A DNA stretch of 64,000 bases from Pyropia yezoensis (taxonomy: Eukaryota; Rhodophyta; Bangiophyceae; Bangiales; Bangiaceae). The DNA lies in NCBI GenBank assembly GCA_009829735.1, contig CM020619.1:17551816-17615815 (forward strand), read 5' to 3'. The position numbers and the translations under genes were made by a program. Shown one piece after another: positions 21,205 through 34,217 of the stretch; the stretch's first letter is position 1; every line of letters begins with the position of its first letter. The notes beneath the pieces are model-generated. The model saw only the letters and a program-made list of their open reading frames with translations. It was not told where the DNA came from and searched no databases.

Positions 21205-24092
21205 TCACACCGCCCGCCCGGCAGCCGGCGGCCGCCACACGGGCACGCCGCCGCCGCCGCCGGCAGCGGCGCCAGCCCCCCGCCTCTGGCGGGACCGCCA
21301 GTTGGGGGAGACGGCGGCGGCGGCGGCGGTGGTGCGACCGCCGCCGCCGCCGCCGCCGCGCCCGCCGTCGCCGCCGCCGCCGCCGTCGTTGCCGTCGGCG
21401 CCGCCCAGCCGCGGCCGCCGCCCAGGGGGGCCGCCGGCGGCAGCGGCGCGGGGCGGGGGGCCGCCGGCGGGGCCGCCCACCCCCCCCCCCCCCACCGGTC
21501 GTCGACGACGGCCGCGGAGCGGGGGGCGCGCCCCCCCCCCCCCCCCCCGCGGGGGGCCGCCCCCCCCCCCCCAGCCGGCCGCGTCGCCGGGCAGCCCCCC
21601 CCAGGCAGGTGGGTCGGCCGCCGCCAGCAGCACCCCCCCCCAGCCCCACGGCACGCTGCCCGGCGGCGGCGGCGCCCGGCGGCCGCGGCCGTCCCCCCCC
21701 CCTCCCATCCCCCCCCCCCAGGGGGCCTTCCGCCCACGCGCCAGCATCCCCCCCGCCCCCGCCCCCCACCCCCCACCCCCCCCAGCCGCCGCCGCTGCCG
21801 CCGCCACCCCCCCCCCCCGCCCCCCCCCCTCCGCGTCCCCCCCCGCCTCGTGGCGGAGCGTCGCGTGGCGCTTGCGGTCACTCCGGCTGGCAAACCGCGC
21901 CCCACAGACCGCGCACCCGTGCGGCCGCAGGCGGAGGTGCACCCGGTTGTGGTGGCGGGTGAGCTGGCCCTTGCGGGCAGTCACAAAGGGGCACCGCGGG
22001 ACGGGGCAGGGGAGCACGTCGGGCGGGTGGGGGGGGGGGGGGGGGGGGTGCCCCCCGCCGCCGCCGCCGCCACCCCCACCGCCGCCCCCACCACCACCAC
22101 CACCACTGCCGCCGCCGCTGCCGCCGCCGCCGCCACCGCCGCTGCCACTACCACCGCCGCTGCCGCCGCCGGGCGTCAGGGGGGACAGCCGCGGAAAGGG
22201 CAGCGGCGACGTGCCCGCCGCGGTCGTCGCCGCCCAGCGGCGGCGGCAGCGGCGGCGGCAGCGGCGGGAGGGGCGTTTGCCACAGGGGCGCCGGCCGGAG
22301 GGGTACCCCCCCGCCGCCGCCGCCGCCGCCGCCGCCGCTTGCTCGACCGGCCGGCGGGAGTGGCAGTGGCGGCAGGGGGGGCGGCGGGGGGGGGGGGCGC
22401 GCGGCCGGTCGTAATGGTGGTGGTGGTGGTGGTGGCGGTGGCGGTGGCGGTGGTGGTGGTGGTGGCGGTGGGGGTGGTGGTGGTGGTGGTGGTGGTGGTG
22501 GTGGTGGTGGTGGTGGTGGTGGTGGCGGGGCACCCGCCAGTCGCCCGCCCGCCGCCGCCCCGACGACGGGAGCGGCCGACCGGGACGACAGGCGCAGGGG
22601 CGGGTGCCACGCCATCGGGGCGGCGCCGGCGGCGGCCGGGGTGGCCCCCGCCCGCGACGGCGGCCGCAGGGCGGGTGCCACGCGGTCGGGGCGGCGGCGG
22701 CGGCTGCGGCGGCGGCGGTGGCGGCCGGCAGCTGCGGCGGGGCGTCCAGGGGGTCCTCCTCCCGTACCACCGCCGGGCGGAGGGGCGCCCCCCGCGCCCC
22801 CCCGCGGGGCCCCCCACCGGCCAGTGTGGGCGGCCAGCGCCCCCCGCCACGAGGCGCCAACCACCTCCGACGCCGCCCGCGGCGGGGGCCCGGCGGGGGG
22901 CAGGCCCCACGGACGGGGGGCGCCCCCGCGGAGCAGCGCCGCCGCCGCCGTGGCGGGCACGTCTGACACAGCACGGCGGGCGGCGGCGGGGGGGGGGCGC
23001 CCGCCGCCGCCGCCGCCGCCGCTGCCGCCGCTGCCGCCGCGCCCGCCGCCAAGCTGGAGGGCATCCACCAGTGGGCGGCCGGCCAGGCGCCGTCGCCACG
23101 GCCGCTGCCGCTGCCGCTGCCGCTGCCGCCGCCGCCGCTGCCGAGCGCCGAGCCGCCGGGCGGCGTCGCGGCCGACAGCGGCCAGCCCGGCATCAGCGGC
23201 TCGACGGCCAGTGGGGGGGTGGGCGGCGGGGGGGGTGTCCTCAGCGACCGTGGCCGCACCAGCAGGGGCGGCGGCGGCAGTGGCGGCGGCGGTGGCGCCG
23301 CCGCCGCCGCCGGTGGGGGGGGTGGTGGCGGCCGGCCCGCGGCGGCCGCCCGCTGGGGACCGCCCCCCGCTGGGGACCGCGGGGGGGCGGCGGCGGCGGC
23401 GGCGGCTGCCGCCGCCGCCGCTGGGCGCGGCAGCACCGCCGGTGCCGCCGCCGGTGCCGCCGCCGGCAGCGGCGGCTGCGGCGTGGCGGCCAGCCCCGGC
23501 AGCCGGGGGAGGGTGTCTGCGCCAGCAGGGGCGGCGGGGAGGAAACTGGGGAGATGGGGCCAGGCGGCTGCCGCGGGCGGCGCCCCCGCCGCTGTCGTCG
23601 CCACCGCCGCGGCCGCCGCCGCCACAGACGCGGAGGGTGTCCCCGCCGGCCGGCAGGGATGCACACCGCCGCCACTACCACCGCCGCCACCGCCGCCGCC
23701 GCCGCCGCCAACGACCGATGGGGACCGCAGGTGCCAGAGTCTGGCCAGGAGGGGGTCCGCCGCGCCGGGCTCCTCCGCCACCGCCGGCGACGGCGGCGGC
23801 GCGACCGCCGCGGCCGCGCCGCCCACGAGGGCTCCCCAGCCGGCAGAGCCACCCGCGCCGCCGCCGCCGCCGCCGTACCGAAAAGGGGGCGGGTGCCCCG
23901 CCGTGGGGGCGGCCGCCGCGGCGGGCGACCACCCCGTGCCGGCCGCCTGCGCCGCCAGCGCGGCGGCCACCACCGCCGCGGCGGTGGAGGCGGCGGGGGG
24001 CCCCAGCGGCTGCCGCCCGTCGCGGCCATCGCCGCCCCCGCCGCCGCTGCCGCTGCCGCCGCCGCCGCTGCCGTCGGCGCCGCCGCTGCCGA

Positions 24093-24123
<31 letters not shown>

Positions 24124-24537
24124 ACCCCCGCCGCCGCCGCCGTTGCTGCCGCCGCCGCCGGCACCGACGCCGCCCGCCGCCGGCATTGGCCGGCGGATCC
24201 ACCCGCCGTGGCCGCCGCCGCCGCCGTCGCCGCCGCCGCCGCCGCCGCCGTCGCCGTCGCCGTCGCCGCCGCAGTCGCCGCCGCCGTCGCCGCGCGCCGC
24301 GGCCCGGAGCGGCGGCCGGCCGACCCCCCGATGCGCGGGCGCGACCGCCGGCGGGCATGGACACCCCCCCCCCCCTCTCCCGCCGGGACGGCTGGCGGTG
24401 AAAAAAAGTACGGCTGTCGTGACGCACTGGCGCGGGGGGTGTAGCGGCGCCCTATGTGGGACGGGGGGTGCAGCGGCGTACTCGCACGGTGGGTGTGGCG
24501 GCGCACTAGCACGGCGGGTGTGGCGGCGCGCCAGCAC
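21205..24537 (-). CDS. Low-complexity protein with two C2H2 zinc fingers (copy 2)
   Basis: Same gene as 1989-5351. The zinc-finger pair (bases about 21850-22005) is identical in translation. Between the fingers and the N-terminus the frame changes several times relative to copy 1: for example, the segment around 22980 reads AVLCQTCPPRRRRR here and RRAVSDVPATAAAALL in copy 1. Each change sits at a G or C run. The overall frame stays open because shifts compensate and stops are rare at this GC content. At least one copy, probably this one in its middle part, is not a correct protein sequence. Confidence 0.65.
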
Positions 24538-24571
24538 GGGGGGGTGTGGCGGCGCACCAGCGGCGGTTAGG
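24432..24571. repeat. GC-rich minisatellite, copy 2
   Basis: Counterpart of 5225-5365: four imperfect 30-33-bp units with GGTGTGGCGGCGCACTAGCA. Confidence 0.7.
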
Positions 24572-27500
24572 AGAAAGAGCGGCGATAGCGTGTAGGGCAG
24601 GGGCTCCGCGGATGCAACACCTGGGGAGCAGCTTGAGAAGGGGGGGCGGGGGGGAGCGGGGGGGGCGCCGGCAGCGGTCGACGGTCAGCGGCGGCGGCGG
24701 GTGGGAGAAGAGCGGCGGCAGGGTGTGGGAGGAACAGCGGCGACGGCAGCAGTGCACGGGCCACAAAATGGTCAGAACGAGGGGTGGGGTGCCGGAAGCC
24801 TATCGTATGGAACACGGCGGACGGGCGGTGTGTCCGAGAGGGCGGCGGTAGCAGCGGATGGGTGGTGGGAAAGGGGTGAGGGGGGAGGGGGCGTGGGGCC
24901 TCCCTCACACCCACACCCCACGGGACGTGCGTGTGCGTGGACGTTGAAGGGGGTGCCGGAAGCGCACGGCGTGGCGGGGGGGGGGGGGGGGGCGGGCGGG
25001 GGATCCCTGCCAAAGGAGGCGAGCCGGCGGCGGCCTGGCGGGCACGCGGGCGGGCGAATCCCGACCGCTGCTCCCTCGTCCTCTCTCACACATCCCCCGG
25101 CGATGGAGTGGTGGACGCTGGAGGTTTGGGCGCGCCCGCAGAGCGCGGCGCCCTTGGGGCCCGCCAGGCCGCCGGTTGGCACGGCACCCCCTCTCTATCC
25201 CGATACATACGCCCCCCACCCCCCCCCCTCCTCGTGTTTGAGGTGAGACCAGTCTGTGGCTGTGGCGGGGGGGGGGAAGGAACGCAGGCAACGCCGCGTC
25301 GGCTCCTTGTTTCTAAAAAAGGTCCGGCAGCCGCCGTGAGGAGAGTGTGTCGGTTGGCATGGCGGCCGGGCCGGCCGGGCGGTTGTTGAGCCTCTGCCCG
25401 CCGACGCCGCTCGGGGCGCCTGCGGAGCCACTGCGTTTTCGCTCTTCCAACTCGCCAGACACACACCCGACACCTGGCAGGGCCATGCGACGGGCGGAAC
25501 TGTGGGGGAGGGGGGTGGGTGGGGTGGAGCGGCGGGCCGGCCGGCCGAGCGGGCCATCCATCGAAATCCATCCATCCCGCGGCCCCCCGTCAGCGCCCCC
25601 GCTCGCGGCGGGCGATCATCCACGGGCCAATGATTGGTGGGCGCGAGCGGGGCACGCGAACGCATCCAGACAAGGACGTGCCTCTCCCCGAGACAATCCC
25701 GGCGGGCACGACCCCATCCCCCGCCCGGGCCCCTGGTGAGTACAGTACAGTACAGTCCCCAGGCTACAGCGACGCCGCGGCCCGTTGCGACGTGGAAGAC
25801 AGGGTGGCGAGGCGAAAGGAACGTGAGCCGCAGCGGGAAGGTTGGGTGGACGGGGTGAGGAGAAGCTGCGGACAGCTCCCTTGCAACAATGAGCATCGCC
25901 TCGCTGCCCCATCGCTGTGACTGATGTTCAGGGAAGTAAGGGAGAAGAAAATTTCTTGTGCATGAGCCGAGAGCGCGGGCGACGGTGGGGGGGGGGCCGG
26001 TGGAAGGGGGAGCGGCCAGCGCGGCCCAGGGGGGGGTGTGCCCGCGCCGGGCCCCGTGCGTGGCATAGCATCTGTCTGCCGGCACGTTGCCCGGCTCGGC
26101 GAACAAAGGGGAAGAGCGCGGACGGTACGCCGCGCACGCCAAGGAGGCAAACGTCGAAGCTAGGGGGCGGTCACCCCCCGACGGTGGAAGAGGGGGAGAG
26201 CGGCGGCGCGCACCCCCGGGCCCCCTCGCTGTCCACGAGTCGTTGGACCCTCGGGTCGGTCGGCAGCACACGCAGCAGGGCACGGCGTGAGTGAGGTCCC
26301 AAGGTGGTGTGGCAGAGGGTGGGTGGTCCGGTTCGCAGCAAAGGTCCCTCGAGGGATGGGGGCAGAGCCGCTCTCTTGCCCGCTTGCCCCCCCCCCCCCG
26401 TCCCCGAAAGCCCCCTGCGGTCCGACCCTCGAGCGGGGACGCCAGCCCATAAGCACCACCTCATGGGCCATTGCGCGATGGTGCAGCCGGCCGCGGTCGC
26501 GGGGCCGCGTGCCGCCGGTGACGGAACAATGCGCGCGCCCTCGCCCATTCATCTACAGTATCCTGTCGAGATTTTATATCGACGCGACCATCGGTTGCGC
26601 CGGCAAACAGCCCCCCCACATCCAACCACGGCGGGGCCCGCTTCTCTCCCGCGGCGCTCGCGCGATGGGCGCCACGTGGGCCACGCACGATGCAAGGGGG
26701 TGCCTCGGTCCGCCTCGGCTTCCTACGTATGGACGTGCGGCGCTCACGCAGACACCCTTCCAAGAAGGCTCGGGATGGATGGTCACGGTGGGCCCCCATG
26801 ATCCGGACAAGGGGGACTGTGGGCACCGGTCCTCCAGCACATTTCACTTGTCTTGCTCCGGGTGGGAGCTGGCCACACGTGCGTGCGTTCCCCCCGTCAC
26901 GGTGCAAGGGTCCGCGGCTCATGGAAGGCCGAGGTGCCGACGCGCAAGGCCGGGGCAGCCTGCTGACCACGAATGCTCTGGTCGGCGGTCTCTGGGCGTG
27001 GCTCGCTGGTGGAAGAGGGGCAGGGAGGGCGGTCTTGTGCAGGGGCACGCGGGGCTGCGGAGGTTGCAGCCATTGTGCTCCTGCCTGCTTTATCTATTTT
27101 GCGCCACCCGCGGATCGTATCCATACCGCGCTCGTCCACTTGACCACGAGTCCTTGGAACAGGGCGCGGCAGGGTTGACAAGCGTGGCAGGGACGGTTGC
27201 GATGAGGGGGGGGTGCTCGCCCGCGCGACCTCGCCCCCTCTTTTGGCCTTTTTGTTCACTGGGGTCGAGGCACCAACGGCAGAGTCCGTTGCTGCTTCGT
27301 GCTGCAAACGCTCTGACAAGCGAAGCAATCGGTGCTTAGCGGTGGACTTGCTAGACACCGGGGGGGGCACCGAGGGGCCTCCGGCCGGGAACAGTGTGGG
27401 CTCTCATGAAGAACTATACTGTCAATACATTGAAAGTACACAGCACGACTTTAGTAAAACAATCTGAAGTGTATGTACTTATCTGCTAAATTGAAAATCA

Positions 27501-28373
27501 GCCACTATTGTAAACAACACGGCCCTTATACCATGCACGACCAACGAACTTTTTTTGAATCTTGAATCTTGATATCCGCCTAGATACCCCATATAGTACA
27601 GCGTATCCGTCACTGATTGGCACATTCACGTTGAAATATGACTAAGTTGCACAAAAATATACTGCATGTAGTTAATATTGATTCTCGGAGTTGAAAGTGA
27701 CGTGGCGGTCGGAGACATACCTGAAGCAATAGAAAGCTCCTTGAGAAGCACTTTGGGCAGCTGCCAGCCGGCGGCAGCGACAACACCGGTCTGGGAGCGG
27801 CCCGCTGACGGTCACGGTGGCGGCGGCGGCCGCGGTGGTACCAGCGGCGGCGGCCGCCGCGGCGGGACCGGCGGCGATAGTGACGGAGGCGGCGGCGGCG
27901 GCGGCAGCGGAGGCAGGGCCGGGCGGGGAGCCGCCAGCTGGAGTAGCTGGCGGCGGCGGTGGTGGGGTAGCGGCCAGCCAATGGCCAGCCGGCGGCGGCG
28001 GCAGCGGGTGCAGGCAGGGACGAGCCGGCGGAGGCAGCCGCGGCAGTGGCGGCGGCACCGGCGCCGGCGCCGGCGCCGGGCGAACATAGACTGGCCGGCG
28101 GTGGCGGTGTCCGCGGCGGCGGTGACGGCGGCGGCGGCGGCTGCTGCGGGAGCGGCGGCAGCGGCGACGGCGGCAGCGGCGGCGGCAATAGTGGTAGGCG
28201 GGGAGCGGCCAGCTGGCGGGGCTGGCGGCGGCGGCCGCGGCGGCGACGGGCTGGCTGCAGCCAGCCGACGGCCAGCCGGCGGCGGCGTTTGTGGTGGAGG
28301 GTGGACAGGGAGCAGCCGGCGGCGGCGGCCGCGGCGATGGCCGCGCCGCCGCTGCCGCCGCTAGCAGCCAAGA

Positions 28374-28409
<36 letters not shown>

Positions 28410-28985
28410 AGCGGCGGCGGCGGCGGCGGCAAGCGGGCGGGCAGCAGCTGGGGGGCCCTGACCAGGTGGCTGCAGTGCTGGCGGCGGCTGGCCGGGAGCG
28501 GTCGCGGCGGAGGGGCGGCTGCCAGCCTGGGGCGGCAGCGGCAGGGGGCCCGTCGCCAGCCGGCAGCGGCGGTGGCGGCAGCGGCGGCCTGCGGCGGCTA
28601 GCCAGTGGCCTCGGCGGCAGAGGGGGTAGCAGCGCCGATTCGGTGGGCGTCAGGGGTCACGTCGGTGGCGACAGAGTAGGGAGCAGTAGGGGACAATGGT
28701 CGACTTGGTGGCGACAGAGTAGGGGTCAGGTGTGTATACAATTGTGTGATGCCTCCCGAGTTGCTCAGGCAATTACAACATCGGAGGCTTTAGGCCTTCA
28801 ACTGCATCTCTACAGTTGCAAAAGGCAACAAACCGGCTGGACAAAGCCGTCGACACGAAACAAAATTCTCAACCGACGTGGCACCCGCCCCGGTGCGTGC
28901 TAAGCACCGCAATCCTTTGGCAAGAGATGGGCGGCTCCTGGCCTGTCGTTAGAGGCGGTCACTAACGACAGGCCAGCAGCCGCCC
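24572..28985. other. Intergenic stretch, low-complexity block and hairpin, copy 2
   Basis: Counterpart of 5366-9784. It holds the GTACA tandem near 25738, an AT-rich segment (27460-27690), the GGC-rich block (about 27760-28630) and the strong hairpin at 28929-28985. No gene is supported. The long minus frame that is open in copy 1 is interrupted here. Confidence 0.5.
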
Positions 28986-31569
28986 GTGGTGGGCGAGGCC
29001 CGACTAGGATACCCAATGAGATACTTGGGTTACTACAATTATCCGGCATCGTTGGTCGTGCATGGTACATGGGCCAACAACACTGGACGATTCGGTGACC
29101 CGTATGACTGCCTCGGTGTCCGGGGATCGCCGCGCGGGGCCCACGAGCGCGTGACGGAGGCACAAATCTGGGCATTGCGCATGTGGTCCGTCGCCGTCGA
29201 CGACCCCGGTGGTGGATTCGCGCACCGGAAGGCAGGCCCGGCTGTGGGGGGGGATCCGCGTGTCTGGGTCCGCCGCGGGGTCGTCGCGCGCTCGTTGGCC
29301 CGCCCCGCGTCCATCCGCGTCGAGGGATGCACTGCCTGGGCGCCTCTTGCCAGAACTGTCCGCCCCGCTTGTGGCAGCAGTCGGTGTGGGATGGCACGCG
29401 CGCGTCATCCAGCGCTTGAGACAAGAAAGAGACAGTGGCCATCACAGCTTAGAGCCCTAGAGAGAGCGCTCCGCTTGTGTAATCAATCGCCGACAACCAC
29501 CCCCGACAGTGACTGGGCAATTTCTCCGCCTGTGTACCCCCCTGTGTGCCCAGGATCCTGTGGGGATTGAAGCGTGGGCCGCGGTGCGGCGTGTCGCGCG
29601 GCGCTTGCGATGGCACACATCCCCCTTCGCTCCACCCAGGGGTAGACCGGCCCAGCCAGCAACGCGACGGGCTTGTCGTTGCAGCGTGGGAGCCGCGATG
29701 GCCTAATCGAGCGCTTTGTGGCCCCGTGGCGCTGTCTTGCTCCTGTGCGGGGCCCTGCAACGCAAGCAACGAACCCAACGCGTTTCAAGTGCTCTCTCCT
29801 TCCCCTACCAGGCTTCATCAACCGGCCCACGGACCCACCCTGACTGCCCGAGGCTGTGCGGTGCGTGGGATACCTGTTCATTTGCAACAGGAAACTGCGG
29901 CTGGGCGCGGGCTTCCGCTGCAGACCGGGATGGTGTCGCCCAATGACCCATGGGTGCGTGTGCAGCTGCCGACCATTCAGTGCAGTATTCGCCACGCGCT
30001 GAACCGCTGTCATGCAACCTGGAAAGCAACTCGGCGGACATGCGGAGTAATTCTACTTTGGCCAGCCGGCTCGCTGCTCTGCAGCAGCGGGGCAGTAGCA
30101 TGACCCGCGGACATAGGCCAGCATGGAAGTGAACGAGGAGGGGGGCTGTAGCATCCCTGGCCCCGACTTGGCGCCGACCCGGGCCTGCAACCAGAGGGCA
30201 CCAGGTGCCAGAACACGCCCGCCGTGTGGTGATGGTTGGCGGCCGTGGCCCGTGCCCGGCACTGGGATGCGGTGGACTACGCTATCCACACGTGAGAGAG
30301 GGATTTCTGATAGGTTTTTGCATACTTGTGAGGGACTTGATTTGAGAGAATTTGAGTGTGAGATTAGTGAGTGGAAATAGAATTAGTAGTGATAGTGGCC
30401 CCCGACCTGACGAGGTTAGACTCGGGTCGGGGCCACTCGGGGGTATGGGGGGACTACCTGGCCAACGTGCCGAGGCTCCCCCAGATGCACGTTAAGAGGG
30501 ACAGCGAGGCGCCCTTGGCCCGCGCCCTCAGGAAAAAGACAACTGCGCGTTTGCTTTCCTCTTCCCCGTGTGCACTACCGTGCGTATCTGTTTGCTCTGC
30601 GAGCAGACACGTGAGGCAACAGGCATACCACTCTCGTACTTCCCCTTTCTATGTTACCTGTCCCTTTCCTCCGAGGGATATTGACACGTGTCTGAAAGGA
30701 TCGAGTTTTATACCACATATTTGGTGGAGCAGCAGGGGATCTCGCAGGTGCGAACAGGGCCGAAATACACGTGGCAATATGCAACGTGCGAACAGGGCCG
30801 AAGTACACGTGGCGGGAACCGGCTGTAAGGAATGACGAGGAAATAGGTGTCGTTGCTGGAACTGGGGAGTTCCAGATCGAGAGGGCCGGGGACTTGGGCC
30901 GAATCGGGGACGATTCGGACTTAAAGAGGGGGTTATGTAGCATAATACATAATCACCAATCGGCTTACCTAAAAGGTAGGTACTCGTAATGAGATGGGGG
31001 CAAAACTCCAAATCTGGCTCGCGATGTCACGGATTTTGCCCGGTTGCCTAGTGGTTTGAGCGCGCCATTCCGCTTAGGGTGATCCGACCAGGCACGTCCG
31101 AAGTGACATTCATTTCTGAACTTGTGGGAACCTGGCCGAATATTTCACACGTGGCACGTATAGGGAAGACCCGGCTTGGAAAGGGTCACATACCAACAAC
31201 ACGTTCCCCATATGGCTCCATACAGCATTCGGCGATGTTCATCGCAGTGAACGTAAGTACAACCGGATAGCAAACCCACGAATCGGGAGCTGGTCGGAAC
31301 GCGGTCGGGCGTTCCACAGGATCGGCCTGTATGGGGAACGCACCCCCCCCTTCCGACCAGGTCCGAGCCTCGGATTGGCCGATTGGCAGGCCACGACGAC
31401 TGTTTCCGTGATTGAACTCAAAGTCACGTTTTCGAGATCAAGATTTTGACGAGCACAAAAAGTCACACGTCACGTGGTCGTTGCAATCCGGGCCCGTCGG
31501 CGAACCACGTGCTCCATGGTACCATGGCACCTGCCGCGTGCCTGTCATCCAGCTGTCAGAAAAGCACTG
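28986..31569. other. Stretch with no assignable gene, copy 2
   Basis: Counterpart of 9785-12382. It holds the same short tandem (about 30740-30800) and the 71-nt foldback (31290-31360). The 194-codon plus frame of copy 1 is not continuous here, which weakens it as a gene. Confidence 0.4.
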
Positions 31570-32208
31570 ACCAAGGGGCTCCCGGCGGTCAAGGCGTACC
31601 GGTCGCGGGGCCAGGCGGGGACTACATGAACCAAGAGGAGCCGGGTGCGGGACGGTCGTACGCTGTGGCCACGCTGCCAATAAGGACCGTGGACGTGTCG
31701 GCCCCGATGAGAGCATGGCCACGAGCGGACCGACGGGAACAAGACGGACGTGGTGCTCATGGGCTCCCGCACCAAGGTGATGGCTCGGACGGGCAACGGT
31801 CAAGGGATCCCATGCAGTACGGCAAGAGGGTCAAGTGCAAACAGGCTCGCCGGACATCAGGGTCCGTCAAGGGAACAAGGGGCAACCAGGTGACTATGGA
31901 ACACGGGACCAAGGAGTCAACTAGTACAACGGGACCACGAGGAACAAGTCAGGGCAACGGTGGAAAAGGTACAAGGAGCACCAGGTACCAACGGGAACCA
32001 AGGTGAGCTCCGCAGGAACGTCGGACAAGGCACCCGCCGCGGGGCAAGGTACCCTGTGCACCAACGTATGATGGGCACCGACCGGCAAGAGGGCACAGTC
32101 GAGGTCAGCAAGGACCCACGCCAAGGTCATGGTGGGGGGTGCCGGCCGCACCATCCACTACCGACGAAGGCGTCCAAGGTCGTACGGGGTCGTGGGGGGA
32201 GAGGCGTG
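31570..32208 (+). pseudogene. Decayed collagen-like (Gly-X-Y) tract, copy 2
   Basis: Same as 12383-13023, with the same GAPGGQGVP and GAPGTNGNQGE islands in different frames. Because both copies share the broken pattern, the decay predates the duplication. Confidence 0.45.
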
Positions 32209-32533
32209 AGTGGGATTTGGCGTAAGCAACATCGGCGTTGCAACACCAGATAGTAGTAAATTCTTGATCCCACAATCTTGCAACACCTCTAATCCGCTCC
32301 CACGCCCGGGAAGAAGATGCGACGTAGCCGACTTCGATGCCGTGTCTTGAGCATCAGTGGTTCACGCGTATTCGATCGTACAGCCTCATCGTAACGTTGT
32401 TTTAGTGGAACAGGTGACGCTATTTGACGCCTTGATTCTTGCACACCGGGTAGTGCTTCTGGAGTTCTAGTTGTCTCCCGGGGGCGATGTTTACACTACA
32501 GGAACCATGGATATTTTCTTTTTATATTGCTAT

Positions 32534-32991
32534 GTGCCGAATTTCGGCCGATCCGAACAAGAACACAAGCACATGAACACGAGGTTGGGCCAATGGCGTG
32601 CCGGTGTCCGGGAAGAAACCAATAGCGTGCCGTGGCGCTGAGATCCCTGGAAGCACTTCATTGGCTGCGGTGACTGTGAGTCTCGAACTGAACGCTGATT
32701 CGTCGAAACACTTCTGTATTCTCGTCCGATCTCGGTCACATCTTCTCCGGCAAATGCGGCGTCCCCAGCAGGTCTCAAGAGATCAGTTGTGCAGCTGGCA
32801 ACTGGTGCCGATGTCGTCGGGAAATCTCCTGGAAATCTCAGATCCTCCGTTTGCTCTTAAACGGACACCCATGCGGAGCAGACATTTATCGGAGGGGAAC
32901 CAGCTGTGGTCAGTGGGGCCTCATCTGAGGCGTGCCATTGGTCATCTGCAGTTTGTATGTGTTCCTGTCCGGATCGGACAGAATTGGGCAC
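32534..32991. mobile_element. Short TIR element, copy 2
   Basis: Counterpart of 13350-13806, with inverted ends starting GTGCC and about 75% similar over 40 bp. Confidence 0.55.
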
Positions 32992-33019
32992 TCAGCGATG
33001 CTTCACCCTTTCTACGATA

Positions 33020-33134
33020 GTGCGTCCCGTACATAGTAGACGTGCTTGTGTCGTGATCATGTCATGTATCGGCCACTGGACCAATTGAACGCACACTGCA
33101 CGACCCGTGCACGTCCACTTTTTACGAGACGCAC
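33020..33134. mobile_element. 115-bp MITE with GTGCGTCCCGTA termini, copy 2
   Basis: Counterpart of 13835-13950. Same family as 60454-60568. Confidence 0.75.
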
Positions 33135-34000
33135 AAGAATATCCTGATGCTGGCCGTTTGAATGTCGTGCGCAAGCTCACCACACGCATAATCGATAAAC
33201 AACGCAGGAAAAGTGCAGCGTGACGTAGGAATATTTACAGACAGAGCACGAACTCGTCAAGATACATGCGATCGGTTCGACAGCCAAGCAATCATTTAAA
33301 AAAAATGGAAGTGCTGCTCCGACGTCGCAGAAATGATGGTGATATTACCAGAATGTTGCTCTTCTCCCAATTTTGTACAATGTGGAAAAGAGCAGTATTG
33401 TGGAACAAGAGCGTGCGAGCCTTTGAATCGAACGAATACGGGCTTTCAGCCAATAAAATAATGCTTTGGATTCCCGTTGTTCCTGTTCACGTCGGCCAAA
33501 ATGAGGAGAGCAGCGGTAGATGTGAAATGCGCGCCAAATCAGCTTGATGAGCGTAATAGATAACGCCTAACACCAAATTGCTGCATCAGACAATTAAGCG
33601 TCCCGTTCTGACGCATGGACGCCTTTTTATTCTTGAGGGCGCTCTTCATCTCGTTGGCAATGCCATCTGTTCTGAACAAGCACGAGCGGCACATGAGCGC
33701 TCTCAGATGCAGAAGACCACGTGAGACGTGGTGCAATCTTCTCATGACCATTTATTCTTTGTCTACGTGCACATGTTGTGCAGGATCGTACCTTGGAAAA
33801 CCAGCCGGTGGGTCCTGCGCAGCGCAGGTCAATCATTTTGAGGGATGGCACCACGGCAATAGCATGCAACGTATTCTCGTCATCTTACGGCATGTTGGGA
33901 ACTGCAAGTACTAAAGCGCTGCTTGAAGGGAATTGAATCTGCCATTGTTTTTATTGAACAAGTATTGTAGCAAATGCTCAGACGCCACGGATATCTGCAC

Positions 34001-34092
34001 TTCTTCGTAGTATAGTGGTATTTCGCAGGCGAGCTCATCTAGTATGCCCGCCTGTCACGCGGGAGACCCGGGTTCAATTCCCGGCGAGGAAG
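34001..34092 (+). tRNA. tRNA-Asp (GUC) with a 20-nt D-loop insertion (copy 2)
   Basis: Identical in sequence to 14821-14912: anticodon GTC, paired acceptor and T arms, 28 nt between the two halves of the D stem, and a T5 tract just downstream. It sits about 125 bp upstream of the phosphoglycerate mutase start on the same strand. Confidence 0.92.
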
Positions 34093-34217
34093 GGTCCATT
34101 TTTCGCTTTGCGGCCCTGTAGGACGCAGCGTCCAGGGGGGCAACCCCAATCTGATCATTTGACAGCTTTTTAGAAGTGCTGTGTCTGCCTGGTGTGTGGC
34201 ATGCCCCGTCCATAACC